DNA of 64,000 bases from an uncultured Oscillospiraceae bacterium (GCA_934448295.1 CAKSEY010000012.1:1-64000), one strand, 5' to 3'. Positions 16,380 through 24,918 are shown, counted from the stretch's first letter. The notes: generated by a model not told the origin, from the sequence alone. Made by a program: numbers and translations.

Positions 16380-17054
16380 ATGAGAATGAGAAAAAAGAAG
16401 CATCTCGAGGAGCGGCTGGAGGCCTGCGCTCCGGTCATGCTCGTGATGCAGAACCAGAACGAACACGCCAACGATCCGCTGGACGACGATCTCTTCTTCG
16501 ACAGCATGAAAGTGTTCGGCAATAACAACCCCCTCCACCTGGAGGTCGGCTGCGGCAAGGGAAGCTTCATTCTGGAGCTTGCCCGCAGAAATCCCGGCAT
16601 AAACTACGTTGCCGTGGAAAAGACCCCGAACGTCCTCGTCACCGGCGCGGAAGCGCTCATGGAGAGCGACATAAAGAACGTGCGCTTCTGTCTTGGTCAG
16701 GCGGAGTATCTGGAGCACCTTTTCCGCCCGCACACCGTGGAGCGGCTGTACCTGAATTTCAGCTGCCCGTTCCCGAAAGAGACCTACGCGCGGCACCGCC
16801 TTACGCACACAAGATTCCTTGAGATATACAAGGCGGTGATGAAGCCCGGCTCTGAGATACATCAGAAAACCGACAATATGCGGCTGTTTGAGTTCTCGAT
16901 AGAGCACTTCTCAAAGAACGGCTTCGCAATGAAGAACGTTTCCCTCGACCTGCATAACAGCGGCTTCGAGGGGAATATAATGACAGAGTACGAAAAGCGA
17001 TTCACCGACCTCGGTCAGCCTATTTACCGGCTGGAAGCCGTCGTACCCGAATAA
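16380..17054 (+). CDS. trmB: tRNA (guanine-46-N7)-methyltransferase TrmB
   Basis: A 224-aa SAM-dependent methyltransferase acting on G46 in the tRNA variable loop. SAM motif I is HLEVGCGKGSF and the later KTDN motif is intact (HQKTDNMRLFEFS). The family block NFSDPWPK is here NFSCPFPKETYARHRLTH: the normally conserved acidic residue is replaced by Cys and Trp by Phe. The protein may have shifted its catalytic geometry or belong to a divergent clade. It stands after a terminator and upstream of the zinc-ribbon/TPM pair. Confidence 0.87.
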   Translation: MRMRKKKHLEERLEACAPVMLVMQNQNEHANDPLDDDLFFDSMKVFGNNNPLHLEVGCGKGSFILELARRNPGINYVAVEKTPNVLVTGAEALMESDIKNVRFCLGQAEYLEHLFRPHTVERLYLNFSCPFPKETYARHRLTHTRFLEIYKAVMKPGSEIHQKTDNMRLFEFSIEHFSKNGFAMKNVSLDLHNSGFEGNIMTEYEKRFTDLGQPIYRLEAVVPE

Positions 17055-17080
17055 TTGGTAATCAGTGAAAAGGAGCGCCT

Positions 17081-18184
17081 GTGGAAATAAAAACCGTTAC
17101 ATACCAGTGCCCCAACTGCAACGCAGCGCTGGAGTTCGACAATGCCTCCGGAAAGTTCCTGTGCAAGTACTGCGGCAGCAGCTTCACCGAGGAGGACATA
17201 AAAAAATACTTCGCTGAAAACGAGGCGGAGCCGCTCTCGCAGGAAAATCTTGAAGCGGAGCGCGAAGCTGCGGCGGACGGCTCCAACATCGAAGCCGAGG
17301 AATTCGCGGGAGCCTCCGCGCTGTACACCTGCCCAAACTGCGGCGCGGGAGTTATCTGCGACAGCCTTACCGCTTCGACCCGCTGCCACTTCTGCCATAC
17401 TCCCGTAATACTGACCGGGCGGCTTTCCGGCGAATACAAGCCGGATATGATAATTCCGTTCAGAATGACCCGGGAACAGGCGGAGCAGGCTTTCAAGGAC
17501 TACTGCAAGGGTAAGATACTGCTGCCGAACGGCTTCCGCTCGGAGGCGCAGGTGCAGAACATCACGCCGCTGTACGTCCCCTACTGGCTGAAAAGCGGCG
17601 AGGTAAACGCGTTCATGGAAGCCGAGGGTCACAAGGTGCATAGCTGGCGCGTGGGCGATACGCGCTACACCAACACCAAGATTTTTAACGTCACCCGCCG
17701 CGCGGATATGGTATTCGTGAGAGTTCCCTGCGACGGCTCCAAACGTATTGACGACAGCCTGATGGAGAGCATAGAGCCGTTCAACTACGACGGGCTGAAG
17801 CCGTTTTCAATGAGCTATCTCTCCGGCTGCGGCGCCGAGAAGTACGACGTTGACAGCGCGGAGGCATCCCAGCGTATCGACCAGAGGGTCGCAGAAGCCG
17901 CCGCAAACGTCCTGAAACGTGATATGCAGGGGTATTCCTCCGTCACGGAAAAGCGCCGCAATATGAGCTACGCCAACCAGCAGTCCGTGTACGCGCTGAT
18001 GCCGGTGTGGTTCGTGAACTACACATACAAGGGCAAGGATTACCCGTTCGTGATGAACGGTCAGACCGGAATAAACTTCGGTATTCTGCCGGTCAGCAGG
18101 CTGAAAAAATTACTGTTCGGGGCTGTGTGGTTCCTGGTTCTGGCAATACTGCTCGGTCTGTTAGGGGGTGCTCTGTTTGAATAA
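17081..18184 (+). CDS. Double zinc-ribbon protein with C-terminal membrane helix
   Basis: A 367-aa protein starting at GTG with AAGGAG upstream. Two zinc ribbons are visible: CPNCNAALEF...CKYCGS at the N-terminus (TFIIB-like) and CPNCGAGVIC...CHFCHTPV at about 84-108. A beta-rich domain follows (YVPYWLKSGEV; YALMPVWFVNYTYKGKDYPF), and a membrane helix ends the chain (about 343-365). The C-terminal tail overlaps the start of the TPM-domain gene. Such pairs recur in Clostridia; a joint membrane quality-control or trafficking role is inferred. The cytoplasmic ribbons would face the nucleoid side. Confidence 0.7.
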   Translation: MEIKTVTYQCPNCNAALEFDNASGKFLCKYCGSSFTEEDIKKYFAENEAEPLSQENLEAEREAAADGSNIEAEEFAGASALYTCPNCGAGVICDSLTASTRCHFCHTPVILTGRLSGEYKPDMIIPFRMTREQAEQAFKDYCKGKILLPNGFRSEAQVQNITPLYVPYWLKSGEVNAFMEAEGHKVHSWRVGDTRYTNTKIFNVTRRADMVFVRVPCDGSKRIDDSLMESIEPFNYDGLKPFSMSYLSGCGAEKYDVDSAEASQRIDQRVAEAAANVLKRDMQGYSSVTEKRRNMSYANQQSVYALMPVWFVNYTYKGKDYPFVMNGQTGINFGILPVSRLKKLLFGAVWFLVLAILLGLLGGALFE

Positions 18185-18959
18185 GCGAAAACTCTCGCTG
18201 CTGGGCGCATTGTTCGCCGCGCTGTTGTTCAGCCTGATGAGCTTCACCGCCTTTGCAGACGGCACGGATTACGGCTATTTCGGCTATATCGAGGATCATC
18301 AGGACGCGCTGACGGATTCCGAGGAATCCCAGCTTCTGACGCTGCTTGACGATACCGCGCGCAGTATCCACGCGAATGTCGGCGTTATCTTCGCGGATTC
18401 CTACATGGACGGAATGAGCGAGGTCAGCTACGCAAAGAGCTTCCTTAACAGGAGCTTCGGCGAGTATTCCGATTCTGTCGTGCTGATGATGGTGCAGGCT
18501 GGCAGCGGAAAGGTAGACCAGATTTACTCCACCGGCACCGCATACGACAAATATCACAGCAAGATCGACCGGATATTTGATTATGTCTATGACGGATTTG
18601 ACAGCGGCTCAGGCGGGAATTACTATGCCGCCGTTGAAGGCTTCTGCGATTATCTCAGCGGACATCCGGTAGACGGCATAGAATTCCATCTGAACACCGG
18701 AAATATCGCTGGAATAATTATCGCGCTGTTTGCCGCTATTTTTATCGCCAACGGGCACGCGGCTTCCTACAAGAAGAAGCTCCCGATTTCGGCGCAGGCA
18801 TACATGAAGGACGACATGACGCACTTCACCGAGCGCAATGACATTTTTGTGCGGGAATATACCACCTCGCACCGGGTAAGCTCCAGCAGCTCCGGCGGTC
18901 ACGGTGGACACGGCGGAGGCGGTCACAGAAGCGGCGGTGGCGGCGGCAGAAGAAGATAA
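18177..18959 (+). CDS. TPM-domain membrane protein
   Basis: A 260-aa protein with a signal peptide (NKRKLSLLGALFAALLFSLM), then an extracytoplasmic TPM domain (TLP18.3-Psb32-MOLO1): LTDSEESQLLTLLDDTARSI, NVGVIFADSYMDG, DSVVLMMVQAGSG. A membrane helix lies near 178-195, and the chain ends in a Gly/His/Ser/Arg-rich cytoplasmic tail. TTG at 18177 is favoured as start because GGGGG stands 8 nt upstream; a GTG at 18168 is the alternative. It overlaps the zinc-ribbon gene by 8 nt, implying coupled expression of a two-protein complex. Confidence 0.78.
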   Translation: MNKRKLSLLGALFAALLFSLMSFTAFADGTDYGYFGYIEDHQDALTDSEESQLLTLLDDTARSIHANVGVIFADSYMDGMSEVSYAKSFLNRSFGEYSDSVVLMMVQAGSGKVDQIYSTGTAYDKYHSKIDRIFDYVYDGFDSGSGGNYYAAVEGFCDYLSGHPVDGIEFHLNTGNIAGIIIALFAAIFIANGHAASYKKKLPISAQAYMKDDMTHFTERNDIFVREYTTSHRVSSSSSGGHGGHGGGGHRSGGGGGRRR

Positions 18960-18962
18960 AGC

Positions 18963-18990
18963 AAATCGGGAAGACAGTCCTTCCCGATTT
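18963..18990. terminator. Terminator after the TPM gene
   Basis: AAATCGGGAAG and CTTCCCGATTT form an 11-bp stem with a 6-nt loop followed by TCGC; located between convergent genes. Confidence 0.75.
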
Positions 18991-19002
18991 TCGCTATTCA
19001 GT

Positions 19003-19557
19003 TCAGAAGTCGAAAGCGTAGAAATCCTCTTTCGTAAACCTGTGATATGTCAGGCTTATGATTTCATCGGTAATGCAGTAATAGTAGCTGTCCGGCCTGC
19101 CGTCCTCAAAGTAAACAAGGTAGTCGAACTCGTTGGTTTTTGATTCCTCAACGTGCACCTTATCGGAGTACTTGCGAAAAAGAGAGATCACATCATCTAT
19201 GGTGGCGCCTTTTTTGTAAATCAGCGCGATCAATTCCGGCAAAAACGGAGACTTATCTGCGTGCTCGTGAATGTAATCCGCGCCCTTTGCGGGGACATCA
19301 ATGCGTATGATTTCAGAGCTGCTTTTCATCTTACTGTACGGCGTTGAAAACTCAATTCTGCCAAGGCGCTCCTCGGCATATTCCGCGAAATCCCCGAGCA
19401 GCTTCTTCATCTCATCTATGCCAACGTTCGTCCCGAGCAGACGGTTGAGGGAATCAAGCGGATAGTTCATGCTCATTGTGCTGCTGTCGTAGCCTAATTT
19501 AATCTGCGCCTCGTATATTACATCTGACAGGTTTTTTTCAAGTTTTGTGAAATCCAT
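19003..19557 (-). CDS. Conserved hypothetical protein, DUF3877-like
   Basis: A 184-aa soluble protein. MDFTKLEKNLSDVIYEAQIK and NYPLDSLNRLLGTN resemble the opening of the Clostridia-specific DUF3877 family; this assignment is from memory of the family pattern and is tentative. The C-terminal half has an alternating aromatic beta pattern (DYLVYFEDGRPDSYYYCITD). No catalytic motif was found. GGAAAGGAAC precedes the ATG. It is divergent from the next small gene. Confidence 0.6.
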   Translation of the reverse strand: MDFTKLEKNLSDVIYEAQIKLGYDSSTMSMNYPLDSLNRLLGTNVGIDEMKKLLGDFAEYAEERLGRIEFSTPYSKMKSSSEIIRIDVPAKGADYIHEHADKSPFLPELIALIYKKGATIDDVISLFRKYSDKVHVEESKTNEFDYLVYFEDGRPDSYYYCITDEIISLTYHRFTKEDFYAFDF

Positions 19558-19672
19558 GTTGTTCCTTTCCCAGTATTTCAGTAGGTTTTCACTTTTATTC
19601 TACCACATTTCCGCGAAAAAATCAATAGGCATTACGGGCGGAATATCTCCGTCCCGAAAACAGGAGGAAAAA

Positions 19673-20086
19673 ATGCACCGATTGACCGCCGGGGGATTTT
19701 CTTTATCACTGGAGCTTGACATCTCTGAAAGCGACATAAAATATCCCTCCAACACGATTATGTCTGTAAAAGTAAGCAGCGATGGGTTTTCCGCCGCCTC
19801 CGGCATGGATATTGACATCAAGAAATTCGGGGCGTTTGCGGTAAGCCTTAAGTCCATGTATGATGAACTAAGCGGAGAAGCGGCGATACAGGAAGCATAC
19901 GGATACCACAGATCCATAGCCTTTTCCGCAGATAAAAGCGGGCACATATCCGTTAAGGGCTACTTATGCGACGAGCTTAAAAACCACGAATTCTATTTCA
20001 GCAATTCGTTTGACCAGACGTTTCTAAGGGATTTTGCCTGTGAATTGTTCGCCTGTTACTCAAAGTACGCTTCGCAAAATATATAA
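19673..20086 (+). CDS. Hypothetical protein, possibly WapI-immunity-like
   Basis: A 137-aa soluble protein starting at ATG 19673 with AGGAGG upstream; the longer frame lacks a binding site. The region GHISVKGYLCDELKNHEFYF, then FDQTFLRDFACELFACY, recalls the DQ(T/S)(F/Y)L...F...L pattern of the WapI-type immunity family. No toxin gene is adjacent, so an immunity role is unproven. It ends at a strong terminator and stands alone between two minus-strand genes. Confidence 0.55.
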   Translation: MHRLTAGGFSLSLELDISESDIKYPSNTIMSVKVSSDGFSAASGMDIDIKKFGAFAVSLKSMYDELSGEAAIQEAYGYHRSIAFSADKSGHISVKGYLCDELKNHEFYFSNSFDQTFLRDFACELFACYSKYASQNI

Positions 20087-20092
20087 AAGCGT

Positions 20093-20131
20093 CAGCGCCC
20101 CGCAAAACCTCAGTGGCTTTGCTGGGCGCTG
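20093..20131 (+). terminator. Terminator after the WapI-like gene
   Basis: CAGCGCCC and GGGCGCTG, with an inner GCAAAaCC/GGcTTTGC extension, followed by TTTATTTT. Strong hairpin between convergent genes. Confidence 0.85.
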
Positions 20132-20156
20132 TTTATTTTCAGGCTATGAGAGCAGT

Positions 20157-21896
20157 TTAATTATACTTCCACTGCTCCGAGCAGAGCTGCATATCAGCCA
20201 TGTGCCTGTAGATGCCGCCCGCCTTTTTCAGCTCTGCGGGGGAGCCGGTCTCAGCCACCGTGCCGTCCTTCAGCACAACGATTTTGTTAACTCCGTCAAC
20301 CGTGCGCATTCTGTGCGCGATTATCAGCACGGTCTTGTTCCTGATAAGCTTCGAGATGGACTCCTGTATCAGCGATTCGTTGTCCACGTCAAGGGAGGCT
20401 GTCGCTTCGTCCATCAGGATTATCGGCGCGTCCTTAAGGAACGCCCTGGCGATGGAAATACGCTGGCGCTCGCCGCCGGAAAGCTCCGAGCCGTTTTCGC
20501 CTATCATGCTGTTCCACTTTTCGGGCATTTTCTCCACGAATTCCTCGCAGTGGGCAAGCCTTGCCGCCGCCATTACCTCCTCGTCAGAGGCGTCCTTTCT
20601 GCCTATCCGTATGTTCTCCATGACCGTGTTGTTGAACAGCGTAACGTCCTGGAAAACTATCGAATACAGCGACAGCAGCTTCTCCGGGTCAATCTCGGAA
20701 ACGTTCATTCCGCCCACGGTTATGCGCCCCTTGTCGTTGTCCCAGAATCTCGCCGCCAGCCTTGAAACGGTGGTCTTTCCGCCGCCGGAAGGGCCGATAA
20801 GCGCCGTGACCTCGCCCTGCTTTGCGGTGAAGCTTACGTCAGAAAGCACCTGCTCGCCGTCCTTGTAGGAGAACGCCACATGGTCGAATTCGATGTCGTA
20901 GCCCTTGTTGGTGAGGGTCTCGCTGCCGGTCTGCTCCTCGTGGGAAAGTATCTCGTCCATGCGCTTGCAGTTCACGTTAAGGCTGATTATCGCCGCAAGA
21001 TTCTGGAGCGCTATCTGGAGCGGCTCGTACATTCTCGTGACCACCAGCAGGAACATGAAGAACGTAAGCACGTCTATTTCCCCGCTGACAAGCAGAGCGC
21101 TGCCGACAACCGCAACCGTTCCCATGCCGAGCTTCAGTATCATCTGCGCCGTGCACACGAACGCCGCGTTCGAAAACTCCGCAACGATGGCGTGCTTTTC
21201 GACCGCCCTTATCTTCTGGTTGAGTCCCTGCTGATATGTTTCGGTCATGTTGTAGGAGCGCAGGTCGCGCAGGGTCTCAAGCCCCTCCTGTATACCGTCA
21301 AGGCACTCCAGCTTGTACTGCATGGTCTTTTGATGAACCCTGTTCATCACCTTGCCAGAGCTGAGGACTATTATCAGCGCCACGGGCATTACCCACACCG
21401 CCGCCAGAGCCATTTTCCAGTTAAAGAAGAACAGGCTTATCACGATAAGCGTTGTGGAGATCAGCGCGCCGGCAAGCTCCGGTATCCAGTGGGACGACCC
21501 GGTTTCGATCATGGCGCAGTCTGACATTATGGTGTTTGTGAGGTCGGAAAGGTCTTTCTTGCCGAAAAATGAAAGCGGTATTTTCCTGAGCTTTTCAGCA
21601 AGAGTACGGCGCCTTACTCCGCTTTCAACATATGTTGAAAGGAATGTCGAGCGGTACTGTATCACGGCGGCGCCGGCGATCAGAGCAAGAACGACCACTA
21701 TCGCCGCGATAAAGAAGCCGAGCTGCTCCCGCGGAAGCTCCCCGTCAAGGAGATATGAGGCAAGCCTGTAAAGCAGTCCCACCGGAAGCATCAGCACGAT
21801 ATTTGAGAGAGAAACTGCGGCAAACGCGCGCAGCATGGCTTTCGCGCCCTTATCCGAAAGCGCGTATTTATGTTTCAGTTTTTCTGTCAGATTCAT
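20157..21896 (-). CDS. ABC exporter half, permease-ATPase fusion (subunit 2)
   Basis: A 579-aa type IV ABC half-transporter with about six membrane helices in residues 20-310 and a C-terminal ATPase. Walker A is GPSGGGKTT, signature LSGGERQR, Walker B IILMDEATASLD, and the H-loop IIAHRMRTV; all are canonical. It starts one base after the stop of the partner gene, with GGAAAGGAG upstream. The heterodimer with the upstream half resembles IrtAB/YbtPQ-type siderophore importers of exporter fold. Metal-linked control is suggested by two DtxR-like boxes in the same operon. Confidence 0.88.
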   Translation of the reverse strand: MNLTEKLKHKYALSDKGAKAMLRAFAAVSLSNIVLMLPVGLLYRLASYLLDGELPREQLGFFIAAIVVVLALIAGAAVIQYRSTFLSTYVESGVRRRTLAEKLRKIPLSFFGKKDLSDLTNTIMSDCAMIETGSSHWIPELAGALISTTLIVISLFFFNWKMALAAVWVMPVALIIVLSSGKVMNRVHQKTMQYKLECLDGIQEGLETLRDLRSYNMTETYQQGLNQKIRAVEKHAIVAEFSNAAFVCTAQMILKLGMGTVAVVGSALLVSGEIDVLTFFMFLLVVTRMYEPLQIALQNLAAIISLNVNCKRMDEILSHEEQTGSETLTNKGYDIEFDHVAFSYKDGEQVLSDVSFTAKQGEVTALIGPSGGGKTTVSRLAARFWDNDKGRITVGGMNVSEIDPEKLLSLYSIVFQDVTLFNNTVMENIRIGRKDASDEEVMAAARLAHCEEFVEKMPEKWNSMIGENGSELSGGERQRISIARAFLKDAPIILMDEATASLDVDNESLIQESISKLIRNKTVLIIAHRMRTVDGVNKIVVLKDGTVAETGSPAELKKAGGIYRHMADMQLCSEQWKYN

Positions 21897-21897
21897 A

Positions 21898-23679
21898 TCA
21901 GACGCTCTCCTTTCCTACCTGCCATGTCACCGACCTGTTGTATTCGCTCCACATGCGGCTGTAAATACCGCCTGCGGAAATAAGCGCGTCATGCGTGCCG
22001 CTCTCGGCGATCTTTCCGCCGGAAAGCACATAAATGCAGTCCGCGTTTGTGACGGTGGAAAGCCTGTGGGCTATCATTATCACGGTTTTGTCCTTCGAGA
22101 GCTTTTCGAACGCCTGCTGTACCAGCCGCTCGTTGTCGGGGTCGGCAAAGGCTGTCGCCTCGTCCAGAATGAGTATCGGCGCGTTTTTGAGGAACGCCCT
22201 GGCGATAGAAAGCCGCTGACACTCGCCGCCGGAAACATAGATCCCCTTTGAGCCTATCATCGTGTTCACCCCGTCCGGGAATTTCTCGATGATATCCATG
22301 CACTGCGCGTCCCTGAGCGCCTGCATTACTTCTTCGTCTGTGGCGTCCGGTCTGCCCATGCGCACGTTGTCCAGAATACTCATTTTCAGCAGCCTGCTGT
22401 CCTGAAAAACATACGAAACATACTGCATGAGCTTTTCAGACGGCATATCCCGGACGTCCGCGCCGCCGATTTTCACCGAGCCGCCCTTTACGTCCCAGAA
22501 GCGCGCAATAAGGGAAGCCAGCGTGGTTTTTCCTCCGCCGGAGGGTCCCACCAGGGCGATATGCTGCCCCGCCTTTACGGAAAGGCTTATCCCATCTATC
22601 GCGTTATTTCCGCCGCCGTAGGAGAACTCGACATTCTCCAGCGAGATGGAGGAATCGGCGGGAGCCGCGCCCTTTCCGTTGTCGGCAAGGGGCTGCGTAT
22701 CAAGTACCTCAAACACTCTGTCAAGCGCGTCGTTGACTATCATCTGGGATTCCCCGGCATATGCTATCTTCATGAGCGTGACGGTCAGCACGGAGGTGAT
22801 TATCACATAGAAGAACACGTTGAGGATAAAATCATCTGTTACGCCCTGCCCCGTGAAAGCGAACGCCGCAATAATTATTGCCGCGAAAATTCCGTTCGCA
22901 GCGGTGGTGAACAGGGTCATGGGCAGCATCATGTTCTTGGTGTAGCCCAGCGTCCACTTTTCGTACTCGTCAATGGCGGTCTTGAAGCGCTTGAAGGTGA
23001 ACACCGTCTGTCCGAAGGTCTTTACCACCGGAATTCCGCGGACGTACTCCACCGCCTCTGCGGACATGGTTTCCAGCGCGTTCTGATATTCTTTCATATC
23101 CGCTGCCATCTTGGGACCCATCATCAGCGTGCCCATCATGATAAACGCAACAGCCGCAGGTATCAGGCTTATCAGCCCGAGCCTCCAGTCGAACACCATC
23201 ATCATTGCAAGCAGCCCCACGGGGGTCGCCATGGAAACCGCCTTATCCGGGAGATTGTGCGCCAGATAGGTTTCCGTTGCCGCGCTTGAATCCGTAACTA
23301 TCTTGCGTATCTTTCCGGTGCCCTCTGATTCCACATAGCCGAGCGGCAGCTTCATGATGTGCTCCATCATGCGGATACGCATATTCGCCTGCACCCTGAA
23401 CGCCGCCTTATGCGAACACATCAGCGCGGCGATATACAGCGCCATCGAAAGCAGCGCGAATCCCACCGCCTCCCAGCCGTATCTGCCGATATTGACGGCC
23501 TCGGAATAATTCGGGCGCACCTCCAGCACCTCCCGGATTATCCTCCAGATATCGTAAAACGGTATCAGCGCTATCCAGGCGCTCACCGCCGCCAGCGCGG
23601 CAGAAGCATATGTAAAGTATTTATGCCCGCCCGCGTATTCCATCAGCACCGAAAGCGCCTTTCTCTTTTTTTGTTTCAC
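21898..23679 (-). CDS. ABC exporter half, permease-ATPase fusion (subunit 1)
   Basis: A 593-aa half-transporter. The N-terminal start MEYAGGHKYFTYASA recurs in IrtA/IrtB-like exporters. ATPase motifs: Walker A GPSGGGKTT, signature VSGGECQRLSI (Cys replaces the usual Arg/Gln of SGGxxQ), Walker B ILILDEATAFADPDNE (Ala-Phe-Ala in the D-loop instead of Ser-Leu-Asp) and H-loop IAHRLSTV. The altered D-loop suggests asymmetric ATP sites in a heterodimer. A DtxR/IdeR-like box lies 27 bp upstream of the start codon. Confidence 0.88.
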   Translation of the reverse strand: MKQKKRKALSVLMEYAGGHKYFTYASAALAAVSAWIALIPFYDIWRIIREVLEVRPNYSEAVNIGRYGWEAVGFALLSMALYIAALMCSHKAAFRVQANMRIRMMEHIMKLPLGYVESEGTGKIRKIVTDSSAATETYLAHNLPDKAVSMATPVGLLAMMMVFDWRLGLISLIPAAVAFIMMGTLMMGPKMAADMKEYQNALETMSAEAVEYVRGIPVVKTFGQTVFTFKRFKTAIDEYEKWTLGYTKNMMLPMTLFTTAANGIFAAIIIAAFAFTGQGVTDDFILNVFFYVIITSVLTVTLMKIAYAGESQMIVNDALDRVFEVLDTQPLADNGKGAAPADSSISLENVEFSYGGGNNAIDGISLSVKAGQHIALVGPSGGGKTTLASLIARFWDVKGGSVKIGGADVRDMPSEKLMQYVSYVFQDSRLLKMSILDNVRMGRPDATDEEVMQALRDAQCMDIIEKFPDGVNTMIGSKGIYVSGGECQRLSIARAFLKNAPILILDEATAFADPDNERLVQQAFEKLSKDKTVIMIAHRLSTVTNADCIYVLSGGKIAESGTHDALISAGGIYSRMWSEYNRSVTWQVGKESV

Positions 23680-23705
23680 TGCTAAGCCTCCCTATCATAT
23701 TAAAG

Positions 23706-23724
23706 TTAGATTTGTCTAACCTAT
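23706..23724. promoter_or_regulatory. DtxR/IdeR-like metal box 1
   Basis: TTAGATTTGTCTAACCTAT agrees with the IdeR/DtxR consensus TTAGGTTAGSCTAACCTAA at most positions, including the whole CTAACCTA half. It sits between the methyltransferase stop and the ABC subunit 1 start, overlapping a possible minus-strand promoter with TATGAT at 23694-23699. Confidence 0.5.
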
Positions 23725-23753
23725 ATGCCTATTAAAATAGATCTGCCCGGGTC

Positions 23754-24539
23754 TCACTTTTCCAATACGATTATCTTGTTTGAGATATTGCTTACAAACG
23801 GGATCTTTCCCAGGAACTTGTATATTGGCGCGAATTCCGCCATGCCCTCGGTCAGGCTGTGCTGCTCCCTCAGCCGGAAGCCGGGGATCAGCGCGGAAAG
23901 CTCCTTTCCGTCCTTGACTCCCCATGAGAACTTCGCCTTGCTGCCCTCTATGGACTTTTCCTTGAAATGCTTTGCCATGGTGGGATTCATGGTTTCCACC
24001 AGCACCACGGCGTGCTCAAACCGCTTGCCGATAACTGCGAATATGCGCTTCACGTCCTCTGCGGAAAGATACATCGTCAGCCCCTCGATTATAACAAGGG
24101 CAGGTGTGTTTTTCTCCTTGACGCTGCCGCCCCAGTCGTCCATCGCGGACATGGCTATCTGCGTGATTTTATCCGTCGGGGGGAGTATTTTCCGGCGCAC
24201 CTCGATGGTTTCGGGCAGGTCGAGATTGTACCAGTGCGCCCAGCCTTTCGTCCGGTAGCAGCGCGTATCAAGGCCGCACGCGATGTTCACGACGACCGCG
24301 CCGCGGTTCTTTTTGAGGTACTTCCCTGCAAGCCTGTCAAGCACTATCGTCCTCGCAATGACTCCGTCGTGCATGGCCTTGTCCTTGTCGGCAAGCGAGA
24401 AATCGTAGTCCAGCTTCTCAACTATCTCCACCGCCTTTGGGTCGGAGATTGCGCCGCGCGACCTGGTCTCCTTTGCCCGGGCGTATATCGTCTGGAGCAT
24501 GGTTTCCGGGACGCCGGAAAGCGCTGTTTTTTCACTCAT
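23754..24539 (-). CDS. Class I SAM methyltransferase, LCM/TcmP-like
   Basis: A 261-aa protein of the leucine-carboxyl-methyltransferase-like superfamily. Features: SRGAISDPKAVEIVEKLDYDF at the N-terminus, SAM motif VVVNIACGLDTRCYR, acidic strand WYNLDLPETIEVR, and VIIEGLTMYLSAEDV (the family EGlxmYL block). Members methylate carboxylates or hydroxyls of small metabolites. It heads an operon with two ABC half-exporters, and a DtxR-like box lies in its leader. Modification of an iron-chelating metabolite moved by the transporter is a plausible but unproven role. Confidence 0.82.
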   Translation of the reverse strand: MSEKTALSGVPETMLQTIYARAKETRSRGAISDPKAVEIVEKLDYDFSLADKDKAMHDGVIARTIVLDRLAGKYLKKNRGAVVVNIACGLDTRCYRTKGWAHWYNLDLPETIEVRRKILPPTDKITQIAMSAMDDWGGSVKEKNTPALVIIEGLTMYLSAEDVKRIFAVIGKRFEHAVVLVETMNPTMAKHFKEKSIEGSKAKFSWGVKDGKELSALIPGFRLREQHSLTEGMAEFAPIYKFLGKIPFVSNISNKIIVLEK

Positions 24540-24649
24540 CTGTTATCTTCCTTTCATGGCAGGGCGTTATGATTGACTAACCCGCCGTTATTCTCTTTGG
24601 AGCTTTCTGCCTCCAGGTCTGGAACTCCGTTACGGCAATTTCGCCAATA

Positions 24650-24668
24650 TTAGATATGACTAACCTAG
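24650..24668. promoter_or_regulatory. DtxR/IdeR-like metal box 2
   Basis: TTAGATATGACTAACCTAG, nearly identical to box 1 and with the same CTAACCTA half. A half-site (GACTAACCC) is also seen at 24575-24583. The box lies about 40-57 nt downstream of the predicted transcription start of the methyltransferase operon, so it could act as a roadblock site. Confidence 0.5.
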
Positions 24669-24713
24669 CGCTGCGGGCGCTCAATAATAACGCCTGCAAA
24701 ATGCCACGAGTAC

Positions 24714-24742
24714 ATTATAGCACACTAACTCTGAAAAATCAA
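24714..24742 (-). promoter_or_regulatory. Promoter of the methyltransferase-ABC operon
   Basis: Minus strand: TTGATT (24742-24737), 17 nt, TATAAT (24719-24714). The start is predicted near 24707 and the leader is about 168 nt, containing box 2. The remaining 24740-24890 shows no coding signal. Confidence 0.7.
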
Positions 24743-24889
24743 CCGCTATTGCGTAATTTTTCGAAAAAATGCGGGGGTTCCGGGCTATACGGGCGGGCTT
24801 GTTCTGATACCTGAGATTCAGAACGCATTTTCCGGGGAATCCCAGAGACGGAACATTGTGAACATTAGGTGATTAAAGCGCGTTTCTAC

Positions 24890-24918
24890 TTGACATTTTA
24901 GTAAAAAAAGAATATAAT
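24890..24918 (+). promoter_or_regulatory. Promoter of the P-type ATPase operon
   Basis: Perfect TTGACA (24890-24895), 17 nt, perfect TATAAT (24913-24918), about 48 nt before the small first gene. Confidence 0.85.

Noticed and set aside
19673..20086. Contact-dependent toxin-immunity module
   Set aside because: The WapI-like resemblance is weak and no toxin, secretion gene or RHS repeat lies nearby, so it is kept as hypothetical only.
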